Source: Arenibaculum pallidiluteum (lineage in GTDB: Bacteria > Pseudomonadota > Alphaproteobacteria > Azospirillales > Azospirillaceae). From it: a DNA stretch of 64,000 bases. The position numbers were made by a program, and so were the translations under genes. The notes beneath the pieces were generated by a model, which was not told the origin of the DNA, ran no database searches, and worked only from the letters and a program-made list of their open reading frames with translations. Below, one piece after another: positions 42,330 to 50,700 of the stretch. Location of the stretch: NCBI RefSeq assembly GCF_017355985.1, contig NZ_JAFIQU010000019.1, positions 33,947-97,946 of the forward strand, written 5' to 3'. The stretch's first letter is position 1. Every line of letters begins with the position of its first letter.

Positions 42330-43280
42330 TCAGCCGGGCTCGCCCAGGCCGGACAGCCGCTCGGCGTGGCGCACGACGGCGATCAGGTCGGCCTCCCCGT
42401 CCCCTTCGGCGATCAGCGCCGCGTAGGTCTGGCGCAGCAGTGCGGCAAGCGGCACCGGGACGTTCGCCTGCCCGGCCGCGTCGAGGATCAGGTCGAGATC
42501 CTTGGCCATCTGCCGGCACGAGAAGGTCGGCGTGAAGTCGCGCGCGGCCAGCGGGCCCACCTTGTACTTCACGAAGGGCGAGGCGACGGCGCTCTCGCAG
42601 AGCACCGCCAGCATGTCCTGCCAACCGACATTGCCCCGCCGCGCCAGCGCCAGCGCCTCGGCCATCATGCCGGCCGAGGCCGCGATCATCAGGTTCACCG
42701 CGAGCTTGGCGTAGCGCGCCTCCTCGCCGGGGCCGAGATAGGTCTGGGCCCGGGTGAAGCAGCCGAGATCCGGCAGCACGGCCTCGAAGGCGGCGCGCGG
42801 GCCCGAGGCGAAGCAGGTGACCGCGCCCGTCTCGGCCAGGGCGGAGCTGCCGGATATCGGCAGCCTCAGGCAGGCGATGCCCCGCCCCTCGGCCGCGCGG
42901 GCGACCTCGGCCGAGGCCTCGGCGCCGACCGTGCTGGTCTCGACCAGGATGGAGCCCGGCTCCATCAGGGCGAGCAATCCGCCTCCAGCTCCTCCGCCCG
43001 TTGCTCCTCCCGCTGCCCCTCCCTCTGCCCCGCCGGCGCCCAGGAGGACGGTGCGCAGCACACCGTCATCCGGCAGCGAGGTGAACACCACGGCCTTGCC
43101 GCGGACGGCCTCGGCAGCGCTGGCCGTGACGCCGATTCCCGATCGCGACGCCAAGTCCAGCCGAGCCGGATCGGTATCGTATCCCATAACCCCGCGCCCG
43201 CCGGCCACGAGGCGCGCGGCCATGGGAAGCCCGAGCTTCCCCAGCCCGATCCAGCCGATCGCGCCTGAATCCATGGTCAT
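42330..43280 (-). CDS. NAD(P)-dependent 3-hydroxyisobutyrate-dehydrogenase-like oxidoreductase
   Basis: The product is 316 residues of the beta-hydroxyacid dehydrogenase family. The Rossmann motif GLGKLGLPMA lies near residue 12, the substrate motif is LPISGSSALAETG, and the catalytic Lys is in EEARYAKLAVN. A Gly/Ala-rich run at residues 81-101 interrupts the usual loop after SLPDDGVLRTVLL; its DNA is a CTCC-type low-complexity tract, an apparent slippage expansion. GGAGG before the ATG at 43280 fixes the start, rejecting the one at 43310. It lies between YciI and bicupin genes. Confidence 0.85.
   Translation of the reverse strand: MTMDSGAIGWIGLGKLGLPMAARLVAGGRGVMGYDTDPARLDLASRSGIGVTASAAEAVRGKAVVFTSLPDDGVLRTVLLGAGGAEGGAAGGATGGGAGGGLLALMEPGSILVETSTVGAEASAEVARAAEGRGIACLRLPISGSSALAETGAVTCFASGPRAAFEAVLPDLGCFTRAQTYLGPGEEARYAKLAVNLMIAASAGMMAEALALARRGNVGWQDMLAVLCESAVASPFVKYKVGPLAARDFTPTFSCRQMAKDLDLILDAAGQANVPVPLAALLRQTYAALIAEGDGEADLIAVVRHAERLSGLGEPG
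42978..43040. repeat. Low-complexity GCTCCTCC-type tract in the dehydrogenase gene
   Basis: Imperfect repeats of GCTCCTCC/GCCCCTCC encode the Gly/Ala-rich insertion in the 42330-43280 product. Replication slippage is the likely origin. Confidence 0.65.
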
Positions 43281-43312
43281 GTTGCCGCCCTCCGCCAGAC
43301 CCGCATGCACCC

Positions 43313-43600
43313 TCAGCCCTGCCGGCGGATGAAGCCGGTGATCGTCACGCCCTGCCAGATGCCCGCTCGGTGGAACGGGTCCGCGGCGTTGAACCGCTCG
43401 ACCGCGGCGCGATCGGGCGCCTCGACGACCAGGAGGCTGCCGACCATGGTCTCGCCGTCATCGGCGACGAGCGGCCCCGACATCACGATGCGCACCCCGA
43501 ATGGGCTGGTATCCGCCAGGAACCGCTTGTGCTCGTCGTAGTTCACAAGCCGCGTCGGCAGCGCCCCTGGCTTGTCCAGGGCATGGATCGCAAAGAGCAT
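43313..43600 (-). CDS. YciI family protein
   Basis: The product is 95 residues with the YciI ferredoxin-like fold: MLFAIHALDKPGALPTRLVNYDEHKRFL, SGPLVADDGETMVGSLLVVEAPDRAAVERFNAADPFHRAGIW and ITGF. The His26 near NYDEHKRF and the downstream Asp in NAADPF are the conserved pair found in muconolactone-isomerase-like YciI proteins, some of which act in aromatic breakdown. A role alongside the ring-cleavage dioxygenase in this island is attractive but inferred. It lies 30 bases after livF. Confidence 0.87.
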   Translation of the reverse strand: MLFAIHALDKPGALPTRLVNYDEHKRFLADTSPFGVRIVMSGPLVADDGETMVGSLLVVEAPDRAAVERFNAADPFHRAGIWQGVTITGFIRRQG

Positions 43601-43630
43601 CTGACCCTCCTCGAATGTCCGCGGAATTCC

Positions 43631-44365
43631 TTACGCCATGCCCATCATGGTCCTGCGGATCTCCTCGCCGTCGGCGAGCTCCCGGCCCTGCTCGACCGTG
43701 CGGATGATCCGGCCATGGGAGAGCACGTAGGCCCGCGCCGCGACCTCGACGGCCTGGAAAAAGCTCTGCTCGGCCATCAGGATCGTCATGCCACGCGCGG
43801 TCTGGAGCTGCTTGACGGCGTCGATCACCTGGTCCACGACGATCGGGGCCAGGCCGACCGAGGGCTCGTCGACGACCATGAAGCGCGGCGCGGTCATCAG
43901 CGCGCGCGCGATCGCCAGCATCTGCTGCTGACCGCCGCTCAGGGTGCCGGCGGCCTGGCGCCGACGCTCGCGCAGGATCGGAAAGGTTTCGTAGCAGAAG
44001 GCCAGCGTCTCGGCCGGCGAACCGCGACCGCGGCGCACGCCGCCGGCGAGGCTCAGATTGTCCTCCACGCTCAGGGTCGGGACGAGGCGCCGTCCCTCGG
44101 GCACGGCGCCGATCCCGAGATTGACGATGTCGTGGGGACGCATCGCCGTGAGGTCGGTGACTCGCCCGCCCCATTCCATCAGGATCCGGCCCGATGTCGG
44201 CCGCACGAATCCCAGGATGCAGTTCAGCAGCGTGCTCTTGCCGTTGCCGTTCATCCCGAGCAGGGCGACCAGCTCGCCCTCGCGGACCTCGAGGCTCACG
44301 TCGTGAAGGACGGTCACCGCGCCGTAGCCGGCGCTGACCCGCTCAAGGACGATTCTGTTGTTCAC
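43631..44365 (-). CDS. livF: Branched-chain-type ABC transporter ATPase LivF
   Basis: The product is 244 residues with Walker A GMNGNGKST, signature TLSGGQQQMLAIARALM and Walker B FMVVDEPSVGLAP, the last being typical of LivF proteins. It forms the ATPase dimer with LivG. Its start overlaps the livG end by 23 bases. Despite the family name, such transporters carry many amides, aromatic acids and amino acids; the surrounding genes point to an aromatic or organic acid. Confidence 0.92.
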   Translation of the reverse strand: MNNRIVLERVSAGYGAVTVLHDVSLEVREGELVALLGMNGNGKSTLLNCILGFVRPTSGRILMEWGGRVTDLTAMRPHDIVNLGIGAVPEGRRLVPTLSVEDNLSLAGGVRRGRGSPAETLAFCYETFPILRERRRQAAGTLSGGQQQMLAIARALMTAPRFMVVDEPSVGLAPIVVDQVIDAVKQLQTARGMTILMAEQSFFQAVEVAARAYVLSHGRIIRTVEQGRELADGEEIRRTMMGMA

Positions 44366-45074
44366 CGAAATACACCCTCTGAACGTGCGGGTCCTCGACG
44401 ATGGACTGCGGCGTCCCCTCCGCGATGATCCGGCCGGTCTCCAGGCAGATCACGCGTTCGGAGAAGCGCATCACCGCGTGCATGATGTGCTCGATCATGA
44501 TGACGGCCACGCCGGTCCGGTTCAGGTCGAGCAGCAGCGACAGGATCTCGTCGATCTCGGAATCGGCGAGCCCGGCCATCGCCTCGTCGGCGATCAGCAG
44601 CCGCGGCTCGGTGACGAGGGCGCGCGCGAGCTCCAGCTTGCGCAGCTCGAGCTGCGACAGGGATTCCACCGGCGCGTCGCGCCGGCCGTCGAGCCGCATC
44701 GACCTGAGGACGCCCTCTGCCCGCGCCCTGGCATCGCCCGCGCCGCGGCCGAGATAGTCCAGCGGCACGAACAGGTTCTCCAGCACGGTCATGCCGGTGA
44801 AGGGCCGCGGGATCTGGAAGCTGCGCGCGATGCCCATGCGCGCCCGCTTGTGGGCGGGCCGGCGCGTGACGTCCTCGCCGGCATAGACGATGGCGCCGGC
44901 GGTGGGGACAAGAAGCCCCGCGATGCAGTTGATCAGCGTGGTCTTGCCGGACCCGTTCGGCCCGATCAGGCCCAGGCGCTCGCCGGGGCGCAGATCCAGC
45001 TCGACCGGGCCCAGGGCGCGCAGGGCCCCGAAGGTCTTCTCGACCTGGCGGACGGACAGAAGCGGGGCGGTCAT
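44343..45074 (-). CDS. livG: Branched-chain-type ABC transporter ATPase LivG
   Basis: The product is 243 residues with Walker A GPNGSGKTT, the LivG-specific GIARSFQIPRPFTGMTVLENL, Walker B RLLIADEAMAGLADSEID and the C-terminal EHIMHAVMRFSERVICLETGRIIAEG. The ABC signature is degenerate (ESLSQLELRKLELARAL, with LSQLE instead of LSGGQ), a variant also seen in other LivG proteins. The ATG at 45074 overlaps livM by 4 bases. Confidence 0.92.
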   Translation of the reverse strand: MTAPLLSVRQVEKTFGALRALGPVELDLRPGERLGLIGPNGSGKTTLINCIAGLLVPTAGAIVYAGEDVTRRPAHKRARMGIARSFQIPRPFTGMTVLENLFVPLDYLGRGAGDARARAEGVLRSMRLDGRRDAPVESLSQLELRKLELARALVTEPRLLIADEAMAGLADSEIDEILSLLLDLNRTGVAVIMIEHIMHAVMRFSERVICLETGRIIAEGTPQSIVEDPHVQRVYFGEQQNRP

Positions 45075-46045
45075 GCGGGCTTCCTCGCGGGCTTGGCCGA
45101 CCAGCGCACCCCGCCCCGGACCGCCGACAGGAGGCCCAGAAGACCCTCGGGCGCGGCGACCACGAAGGCGATCAGCAGCAGGCCGACGGCGAGGATGTTG
45201 TATTCCGACGAGATCGTGACCGTAGCGACCTGCTGGATGGTGCCGAGCAGGACCGCGCCGATGACGGGTCCCATCCAGGACCGCGTCCCGCCGATCAGCG
45301 GCATGGCGAGGGCGTTCAGGGCGATCAGGAGGCCGAAGGCGCTGACCGGCTCCACATGGTAGGCGTAGGAGGGGTAAGGGGCGCCGGCCGCGGCGATGAT
45401 GCCGCCGCTGATGGCGCAGGCGATCAGCTTCATGCGCAGGGTCGGGACGCCGCAGCTCTCGGCGGCGGGCTCGCTGGCCCGGATCGCCCGGAAGCCGCGG
45501 CCCAGCCAGGAGGTCTCGATCCAGCGGGCGATCACCACGGCCAGCAGCGCCAGGACCAGCATCACGCAGAAGACGTACTGGGTCTGGCCCTTGAACCAGG
45601 CCGGCGGCGGCGGGCCGATGGTGGTCAGGCCGCTGGCCCCGCCGAGCGCCTCGGTGTTGTGCACCACCGTCTCGAGCACGACCACCAGGGCCAGCGTCGC
45701 GATGGAGAAATAGACGCCCTGGATGCGCAGCGTCAGGTAACCCGTCGCGACGCCGAGCGCCACGCCGACCAGCGCCGCGGCGACGATCTGGACCACGAGC
45801 GGCGCCTCGAAGGCCTGCATCAGGTAGGCCGAGGTGTAGACGCCCGCCCCGAAGAAGGCCGAGGTGCCGAAGTTGATGTAGCCCGCGTAGCCGCCGAGGA
45901 TGTTCCACCCCGTCGCGATCACGATGTACTGCAGCACCACGTAGCCGGCATAGAAGTAGTATGGGTTGGCGACCACCTGGGGCAGCAGGAAGCCGGCCGC
46001 GCCCAGCAGCACGGCGATGGTCGCGAAGGTCCCTGTCCGCATCAT
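45071..46045 (-). CDS. livM: Branched-chain-type ABC transporter permease LivM
   Basis: The product is 324 residues with about nine membrane helices. The LivM hallmarks are GGYAGYINFGTSAFFGAGVYTSAYLM near residue 55, LTLRIQGVYFSIATLALVVVLETV, and the cytoplasmic loop FRAIRASEPAAESCGVPTLRMKLIACAISG for ATPase docking. It pairs with LivH. It overlaps both neighbours by 4 bases, so livHMGF are co-translated. Confidence 0.92.
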   Translation of the reverse strand: MMRTGTFATIAVLLGAAGFLLPQVVANPYYFYAGYVVLQYIVIATGWNILGGYAGYINFGTSAFFGAGVYTSAYLMQAFEAPLVVQIVAAALVGVALGVATGYLTLRIQGVYFSIATLALVVVLETVVHNTEALGGASGLTTIGPPPPAWFKGQTQYVFCVMLVLALLAVVIARWIETSWLGRGFRAIRASEPAAESCGVPTLRMKLIACAISGGIIAAAGAPYPSYAYHVEPVSAFGLLIALNALAMPLIGGTRSWMGPVIGAVLLGTIQQVATVTISSEYNILAVGLLLIAFVVAAPEGLLGLLSAVRGGVRWSAKPARKPA

Positions 46046-46920
46046 CGCGATGCTCCGAAAAGGCCGCTCGGCCGAAGGCCCAGGGTGCCCAGCAGGATCG
46101 CGAAGGCGACGCCCGGCGCCCAGGACGGGCTGACGAAGGTGGTGACGAAGGCCTCGGCGACGCCGATCAGGACGGCGGCGACCAGGGTTCCGGGAATGGA
46201 GCCCAGCCCCGCAAGGACGACGACGGCGAAGACGCGGCCGAGCAGCGAGCGGTCGGTGAATGGATCGACCGGGCCGGTGATGATCAGCGCCGCGCCCGCG
46301 AGGACAGCGAGCGCGGTCGCGAGGCCGAAGGCGTGCCGCTTCACCGAGCTCGGGTCGATGCCGCTGATGCTGAGCGCCCGCTCGTCATGCGCGACCGCGC
46401 GCAGCGCAAGGCCGCCATGGGTGCGCGTCAGGTAGAGCCATAGCGCCAGGATCACCGCCGGCGTCACCAGCGCGGGCACCAGGAAGCGGTAGGGCAGCGT
46501 CACGAAGCCGACGGACAGGCTCTGGCCGACATAGGGGACCGAGACGGAGCGGAGGTCGGTGCCGAATGCGATGACCAGTCCGATCTCGATCACCAGGGCG
46601 ACGCCGAAGAACAGCGTCAGGCTCTGGAGCGAGTTGCCGCGACCACGCAGCTCGAAGGCGCGGGAGTAGAAGGTGTAGAAGCCGAGCCCGAGGACATAGA
46701 AGGGCACGGTCAGCAGCAGCGCGGCCAGCAGCGGGTCGGCGCCATACCCGTTCGCCAGCGCGACGGCATAGGCGCCGGCGACCACGATGGCCGGATGCGC
46801 GACATTGGGAACGTGCAGCAGGCCGAAGGTGATCGCCAGCCCCATGGCGAGCAGCGCGTAGATGCTGCCGAGGGCGGCGCCGCTGGCCAGGGCGTTTGCG
46901 GCAAGATCGATGAGCATCAT
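46042..46920 (-). CDS. livH: Branched-chain-type ABC transporter permease LivH
   Basis: The product is 292 residues with about eight membrane helices. LivH features are ASGAALGSIYALLAMGLAITFGLLHVPNVAHPAIVVAGAYA at the N-terminus and the docking loop LRAVAHDERALSISGIDPSSVKRHAFGLATALAVLAG. Two adjacent ATGs (46920 and 46917) are possible starts. The gap to the binding-protein gene upstream holds a tandem repeat and a strong hairpin, which probably lowers permease expression. Confidence 0.9.
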   Translation of the reverse strand: MMLIDLAANALASGAALGSIYALLAMGLAITFGLLHVPNVAHPAIVVAGAYAVALANGYGADPLLAALLLTVPFYVLGLGFYTFYSRAFELRGRGNSLQSLTLFFGVALVIEIGLVIAFGTDLRSVSVPYVGQSLSVGFVTLPYRFLVPALVTPAVILALWLYLTRTHGGLALRAVAHDERALSISGIDPSSVKRHAFGLATALAVLAGAALIITGPVDPFTDRSLLGRVFAVVVLAGLGSIPGTLVAAVLIGVAEAFVTTFVSPSWAPGVAFAILLGTLGLRPSGLFGASR

Positions 46921-46950
46921 CGGAGTTTCACGGGATCCATTGGGCCCAGG

Positions 46951-46982
46951 TGATGCGCTTGCGGGTTGATGCGCTTGCGGGT
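46951..46982. repeat. 16-bp tandem direct repeat (x2) between livH and the binding-protein gene
   Basis: TGATGCGCTTGCGGGT occurs twice head to tail with no mismatch, followed by a partial third unit (GATGTGCC). It lies 31 bases upstream of the livH start in the mRNA leader. Confidence 0.9.
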
Positions 46983-47015
46983 GATGTGCCGGGGCTGAAG
47001 CGCGCGGCAGCGGCC

Positions 47016-47044
47016 GTCCCGCGCCGTGCATTGCGGCGCGGGAC
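47016..47044 (-). terminator. Perfect 11-bp hairpin after the Liv-type binding-protein gene
   Basis: GTCCCGCGCCG (47016-47026) and CGGCGCGGGAC (47034-47044) pair perfectly around a 7-base loop, 12 bases after the stop at 47057. There is no U-tract. Partial termination or 3' stabilisation of the binding-protein message is likely. Confidence 0.6.
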
Positions 47045-47056
47045 AGCCGTCCCGGC

Positions 47057-48319
47057 TCAGGCGCGGGCCTTCGCGAAGGGGACGAGATCGCCGCTCTTGA
47101 GCGCCGGCGGGTCGAGGACGACCTGCTTGCCGGCTTGGCGGAACTGCTCGAGATCGTTGCCGGCGATGTTGCGGAACTGCGCCATCAGCACGCGCCGCTC
47201 CGTCCAGTCGCCGAGCTCGTTGAAGGCGATCTTTCCGACGATCGTCTCGACTGGGTTCCCGTGCAGCCACTGCGCGAGCTTCGCCTCCTCCAGCGTGCCC
47301 GTGGCCTTCACGGCCTCGGACAGCATCTGGCCCGCCGCATAGCAGAAGGGCGGGATGTAGAAGCCCAGCGGATCGACCTGGCGCTCCTTGGCGATGGCCT
47401 GGTAGCGCGTCAGGAAGCCCTCGATGCCCTGGAACTTCAGCGTCGGCTCTGGAACGTAGAGGTGGAAGTTCACGATGCCGTTCAGCGCCGGACCCAGCGT
47501 CTGCAGCAGCGAGGCATACTGCGGCCCCACCATGCCGCCGCCGAAGAGCTTGACGGATTCGCCCACCCCGATCTCGGACAGGCCGCGGACCATCGCCGTC
47601 GAATCCGGGGGATAGGAGCACAGGAAGACAGCCTCGGGCTCGGCCGCCTTGAGGTTCCGGAGGATCGCCGAGAAGTCGTTCAGCGTCGGCGGGTAGACCT
47701 GGTTCATCACCACCTTGAGGCCGGCCGCCTCGCTGACCCGCTTGCCGCCGGCGGCCGCGGTCTTCGAGAACTCGGTGTCGGCGGCGATGATGGCGATGCG
47801 CTGAAGCTTGTTGGCGATCGCGAGGTCGAAGAAGCCGCGCGCCCAGTCCTCGGCCCCATTGGGACCCCAGGGAGCGGCCTGGAAGAACTTGTCGTGCTTC
47901 AGCCGGTCGTTGGAGGCGAGCGTCAGGATGCCGATGATGATCCGGTCGCGCTGCTTGGCCAACGGCATCACCGTCGCGGTGAGGTTCGCGCCATAGGGAG
48001 AGAACAGCAGGTCGACCTTGTCCACGTCCACGAGCTTCGAATAGATGCCGGGGACGGCGGCGGGCGAGCTCTGGTCGTCGTAGACCACCAACTCGACCTT
48101 GCGGCCGAGCAGGCCGCCGGCCGCGTTCACGTCGTCCCGCCAGAGCTCGTATCCGATGAGCGAGTTCTTGGTGCTCGCGAGCGCGCCCGTCAGCGACACG
48201 CTGCAGCCCACGCGGATCGGCTGGCCCTGCGCCCGCGCACCCGTCCAGATCGCAGGCATCGCCAGACCCGCCGAGACGCCGGCCCCGAGCACCGCGAACT
48301 CACGCCGATTGATCTTCAT
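47057..48319 (-). CDS. Branched-chain-type ABC transporter substrate-binding protein
   Basis: The product is 420 residues of the Peripla_BP_6 (LivJ-like) family. A twin-Arg-like leader (MKINRREFAVLGAGVSAGLAMPAIWTGARA) precedes IRVGCSVSLTGALASTKNSLIGYELW. Ser and Thr near SLTGALAST are the expected ligand contacts. It is longer than LivJ, as is usual for aromatic or amide-binding members. The NRRE motif suggests Tat rather than Sec export, though only one full Arg pair is seen. It lies between the dioxygenase and livH on the same strand. Confidence 0.9.
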   Translation of the reverse strand: MKINRREFAVLGAGVSAGLAMPAIWTGARAQGQPIRVGCSVSLTGALASTKNSLIGYELWRDDVNAAGGLLGRKVELVVYDDQSSPAAVPGIYSKLVDVDKVDLLFSPYGANLTATVMPLAKQRDRIIIGILTLASNDRLKHDKFFQAAPWGPNGAEDWARGFFDLAIANKLQRIAIIAADTEFSKTAAAGGKRVSEAAGLKVVMNQVYPPTLNDFSAILRNLKAAEPEAVFLCSYPPDSTAMVRGLSEIGVGESVKLFGGGMVGPQYASLLQTLGPALNGIVNFHLYVPEPTLKFQGIEGFLTRYQAIAKERQVDPLGFYIPPFCYAAGQMLSEAVKATGTLEEAKLAQWLHGNPVETIVGKIAFNELGDWTERRVLMAQFRNIAGNDLEQFRQAGKQVVLDPPALKSGDLVPFAKARA

Positions 48320-48383
48320 GACGCTGTTTCCTCCCTCGATGCCGGTTGTCCGGCTGTTCTGCCCTCGGTGGTGGCGCCCTTGC

Positions 48384-48412
48384 CTCCGGGCCGCGGACGC
48401 CGCCGCCCGGAG
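48384..48412 (-). terminator. Strong hairpin after the dioxygenase gene
   Basis: CTCCGGGC (48384-48391) pairs with GCCCGGAG (48405-48412); inside, GCGG pairs with CCGC across an ACG loop, separated by one C-C mismatch. The 12-pair stem begins 6 bases after the dioxygenase stop. It separates the dioxygenase from the Liv genes transcriptionally or protects the 3' end. Confidence 0.6.
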
Positions 48413-48418
48413 CCGGTT

Positions 48419-49282
48419 TCAGGCGGCCTTGTTCAGCACGATGTCGAAGTCGATCTGCCAGAACGGCGTGGACGAGACCTCCCCGGTCGGCGTCGGGCCG
48501 TCGGGCATGCGCCGGAACTGGGTGATCAGCTCCCTGCGCACGCCGAAGACGACATCGGTGTCGAGATACTCGTCGCCCTCGCGGAAGAGATGGGTGATGA
48601 CGCGCTCGTAGCCCGGCGCCTCGACCAGGAAATGGATGTGGGCAGGCCGGTACTCGCTGATGCTGGTCTGGCGGATCAGGTCGCCCACCGGGCCGTCCAT
48701 GGGAATCGAGTAGCCCAGCGGCGTCACCGTGCGCACGCAGTAGCGCCCGTCGGGCCCGGAGCGGTAGATGCCGCGCAGGAGCGGCTCCTCGCGGCCGGCC
48801 ATCTGGGCCTCGTAGACGCCGTCGCCGTCGGCCTGCCAGACGTCCAGCACGGCGCCGGGGACCGGATTGCCGTCGAGGTCGCGCACTACCCCCGTCACGA
48901 AGCAGGGCTCGCCGGACGCGTCGCCCGCCATGTCACCGCCATTGGGCAGCTCGGGCGATCCCTCGATGTGGAAGGGGCCGAGGACGGTGTTCGGGGTGGC
49001 GCCGGTGGGCGTCCGGCCGTTCATCATCACGACGAGCATGCTGAGGCCGAGCACGTCGGAGGCCAGGATGAACTCCAGGCGCTTGTCGTCGCTGATCTGC
49101 CCGGTCCGCGTCAGCCACTGGATGCCGGCCAGCCACTCCTCATGGGTGAGCTCGACCTCCCGGGCGAAGGCGTGCAGATGCTTCACAAGAGACGTCATGA
49201 TCTCGCGCATGCGGGGCGAATGGCACGTCGCCCAGCGCTCGATCGCGACGTCCGTGATGTTCTCCTCGGTGACGTACGGCAT
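48419..49282 (-). CDS. Intradiol ring-cleavage dioxygenase (catechol/hydroxyquinol 1,2-dioxygenase type)
   Basis: The product is 287 residues. An N-terminal helical dimerisation domain (about 10-95) precedes the beta-sandwich domain. The four iron(III) ligands are all present: Tyr157 (GDGVY), Tyr191 (LGYSIP), His215 and His217 (RPAHIHF). VWQADGDGVYEAQ and DGPVGDLIRQT match the catechol/hydroxyquinol 1,2-dioxygenase branch. It opens an ortho-dihydroxy aromatic ring between the hydroxyls to give a muconate-type acid. The ATG at 49282 has AGGGG five bases upstream; an ATG at 49300 is less well placed. Two putative IclR sites lie 101-134 bases upstream. Confidence 0.9.
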   Translation of the reverse strand: MPYVTEENITDVAIERWATCHSPRMREIMTSLVKHLHAFAREVELTHEEWLAGIQWLTRTGQISDDKRLEFILASDVLGLSMLVVMMNGRTPTGATPNTVLGPFHIEGSPELPNGGDMAGDASGEPCFVTGVVRDLDGNPVPGAVLDVWQADGDGVYEAQMAGREEPLLRGIYRSGPDGRYCVRTVTPLGYSIPMDGPVGDLIRQTSISEYRPAHIHFLVEAPGYERVITHLFREGDEYLDTDVVFGVRRELITQFRRMPDGPTPTGEVSSTPFWQIDFDIVLNKAA

Positions 49283-49382
49283 TGGATCCCCCTGCCTCAT
49301 TCTGCGGACCGGCCCGTCTGGCGCGGCCGCGGTTCACGCAATCCGGCACCGCGGCCCATGAAGGCTCGTCCGGCGCCCCGGC

Positions 49383-49416
49383 TTTCGTTATCCGAAACAG
49401 GCTTCGCAGCACGAAA
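49383..49416. promoter_or_regulatory. Composite IclR-type operator upstream of the dioxygenase
   Basis: TTTCG-TTATC-CGAAA (49383-49397), four bases, then CTTCG-CAGCA-CGAAA (49402-49416). Both dyads have five-base centres and start 19 bases apart. The same architecture, spacing and half sites occur at 51622-51655. Confidence 0.75.
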
Positions 49417-49503
49417 CAATGCTGGAACCGATTGTTCGTGAGTCAAGCATAACTTCGGCGGCACCGACAGCACCGCCAAGGCACCACCGCCGCGCGCGGT
49501 CCA

Positions 49504-50700
49504 TTACCGGTCCTCCCGCGTACGGCGCGCAGCCGCGGCCTTGCCCACTTCGCCCAGGGATTCCGCGCCGAGGATCTCCTCGTTGTGCTCGCCCAGCAGC
49601 GGCGGTGGCGCGAAGGCGGTTGCGCGCGTTCCGTCGAATGTGATCGGGAAGCGGACGTTCCTGAAGCGGCCGAGGGTCGGATGCTCGCCATCGATGAAGA
49701 GGCCGAGATGGCGCGCCTGCGGATCCTCCTCCACCTCGCTGCTGTCGTAGAGCGGCGCGAAGGGCACGCCGCGCGCCTCCAGCCGCGCCATCCACTCGGC
49801 ACGGGGACGGGTCCGGAAGACCTCGCGCAGGATCGGAAGCAGCGCCTCCTGGTTCTCGATCCGCCCCTTGCGGTCGGAGAAGCGCGGATCCTCGATGATG
49901 TCCCGCCGCTCCATGGCGTCCGCCAGTCCCTCCCAGAACTTGGCCGGCGAGGACATGTGGAGCGCGACCCACCGCCCGTCGGAACATTCGAGGACGTAGG
50001 ACTGCGAGACGCGGGGCCGGCTGTACGGCCCCATCACCTCGCCCTCGGAGAAATAGTGGGTGAAGGCGTCGATGTTGAAATAGGCCATGGCCTCCATCAT
50101 CGACAGCTCGACCAGCCGGCCCCTGCCCGTCCGCTCCCGTTCGTAGAGGGCGGAGACGATGCCGTAGGCCGCGAAGATCCCGGTCAGCGCGTCGGCGATG
50201 GCCGGACCCGTCACGCGCCGGTTCTCCGGATTGACCATCAGCCCCAGGAACCCGCCGATCGCCTGCGCGACCGCGTCGTAACAGGGCCGCTCGGCATAGG
50301 GGCCGGAGGCTCCGAAGCCCGAGATCGCGCAGTAGACCAGGCGGGGATTGATGCCCGACAGCCGCGCATGGTCGAGCCGCAGCTTGGCCGCGACGCCCGG
50401 GCGGAAGTTCTGGATGAACACGTCCGCCCCGGCAAGCAGCGCATCGAACCGCGCCAGGTCCTCGGGCTTGCGGGTGTCCAGCTCCACCGAACGCTTGTTG
50501 CGGCCGTAGGACTGGTAGTGCGGGCTGTAGAGGCCGCCCTCGAAGGCGCGGAACGGATCGCCCGTCCCCGGCGCCTCGATCTTCACGACGTCGGCGCCGA
50601 GATCCGCCAGCATCATGGCGCTCGCGGGGCCGGTGATGTAGGTGCCGATCTCGAGCACCCGCACCCCCTTGAGGATGTCCAGCATGCCGCTGCGCGTCAT
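49504..50700 (-). CDS. CaiB/BaiF family CoA-transferase
   Basis: The product is 398 residues, a class III CoA-transferase. It has GVRVLEIGTYITGPASAMMLADLGADVVKIEAPGTGDPFR at the N-terminus and the catalytic Asp170 in TGPAIADALTGI, followed by ALYERERTGRGRLVELSMMEAM. It moves CoA from one acid to another through aspartyl anhydride intermediates; the acids are unknown. It shares a 4-base overlap with the upstream citrate-synthase-like gene, so the two enzymes probably act in sequence. It is followed by the dioxygenase after a 221-base gap that holds the operator. Confidence 0.9.
   Translation of the reverse strand: MTRSGMLDILKGVRVLEIGTYITGPASAMMLADLGADVVKIEAPGTGDPFRAFEGGLYSPHYQSYGRNKRSVELDTRKPEDLARFDALLAGADVFIQNFRPGVAAKLRLDHARLSGINPRLVYCAISGFGASGPYAERPCYDAVAQAIGGFLGLMVNPENRRVTGPAIADALTGIFAAYGIVSALYERERTGRGRLVELSMMEAMAYFNIDAFTHYFSEGEVMGPYSRPRVSQSYVLECSDGRWVALHMSSPAKFWEGLADAMERRDIIEDPRFSDRKGRIENQEALLPILREVFRTRPRAEWMARLEARGVPFAPLYDSSEVEEDPQARHLGLFIDGEHPTLGRFRNVRFPITFDGTRATAFAPPPLLGEHNEEILGAESLGEVGKAAAARRTREDR

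Noticed and set aside
47135..49441. 768-codon plus-strand frame
   Set aside because: Antisense to the Liv binding protein and the dioxygenase, both of which carry complete family motifs.
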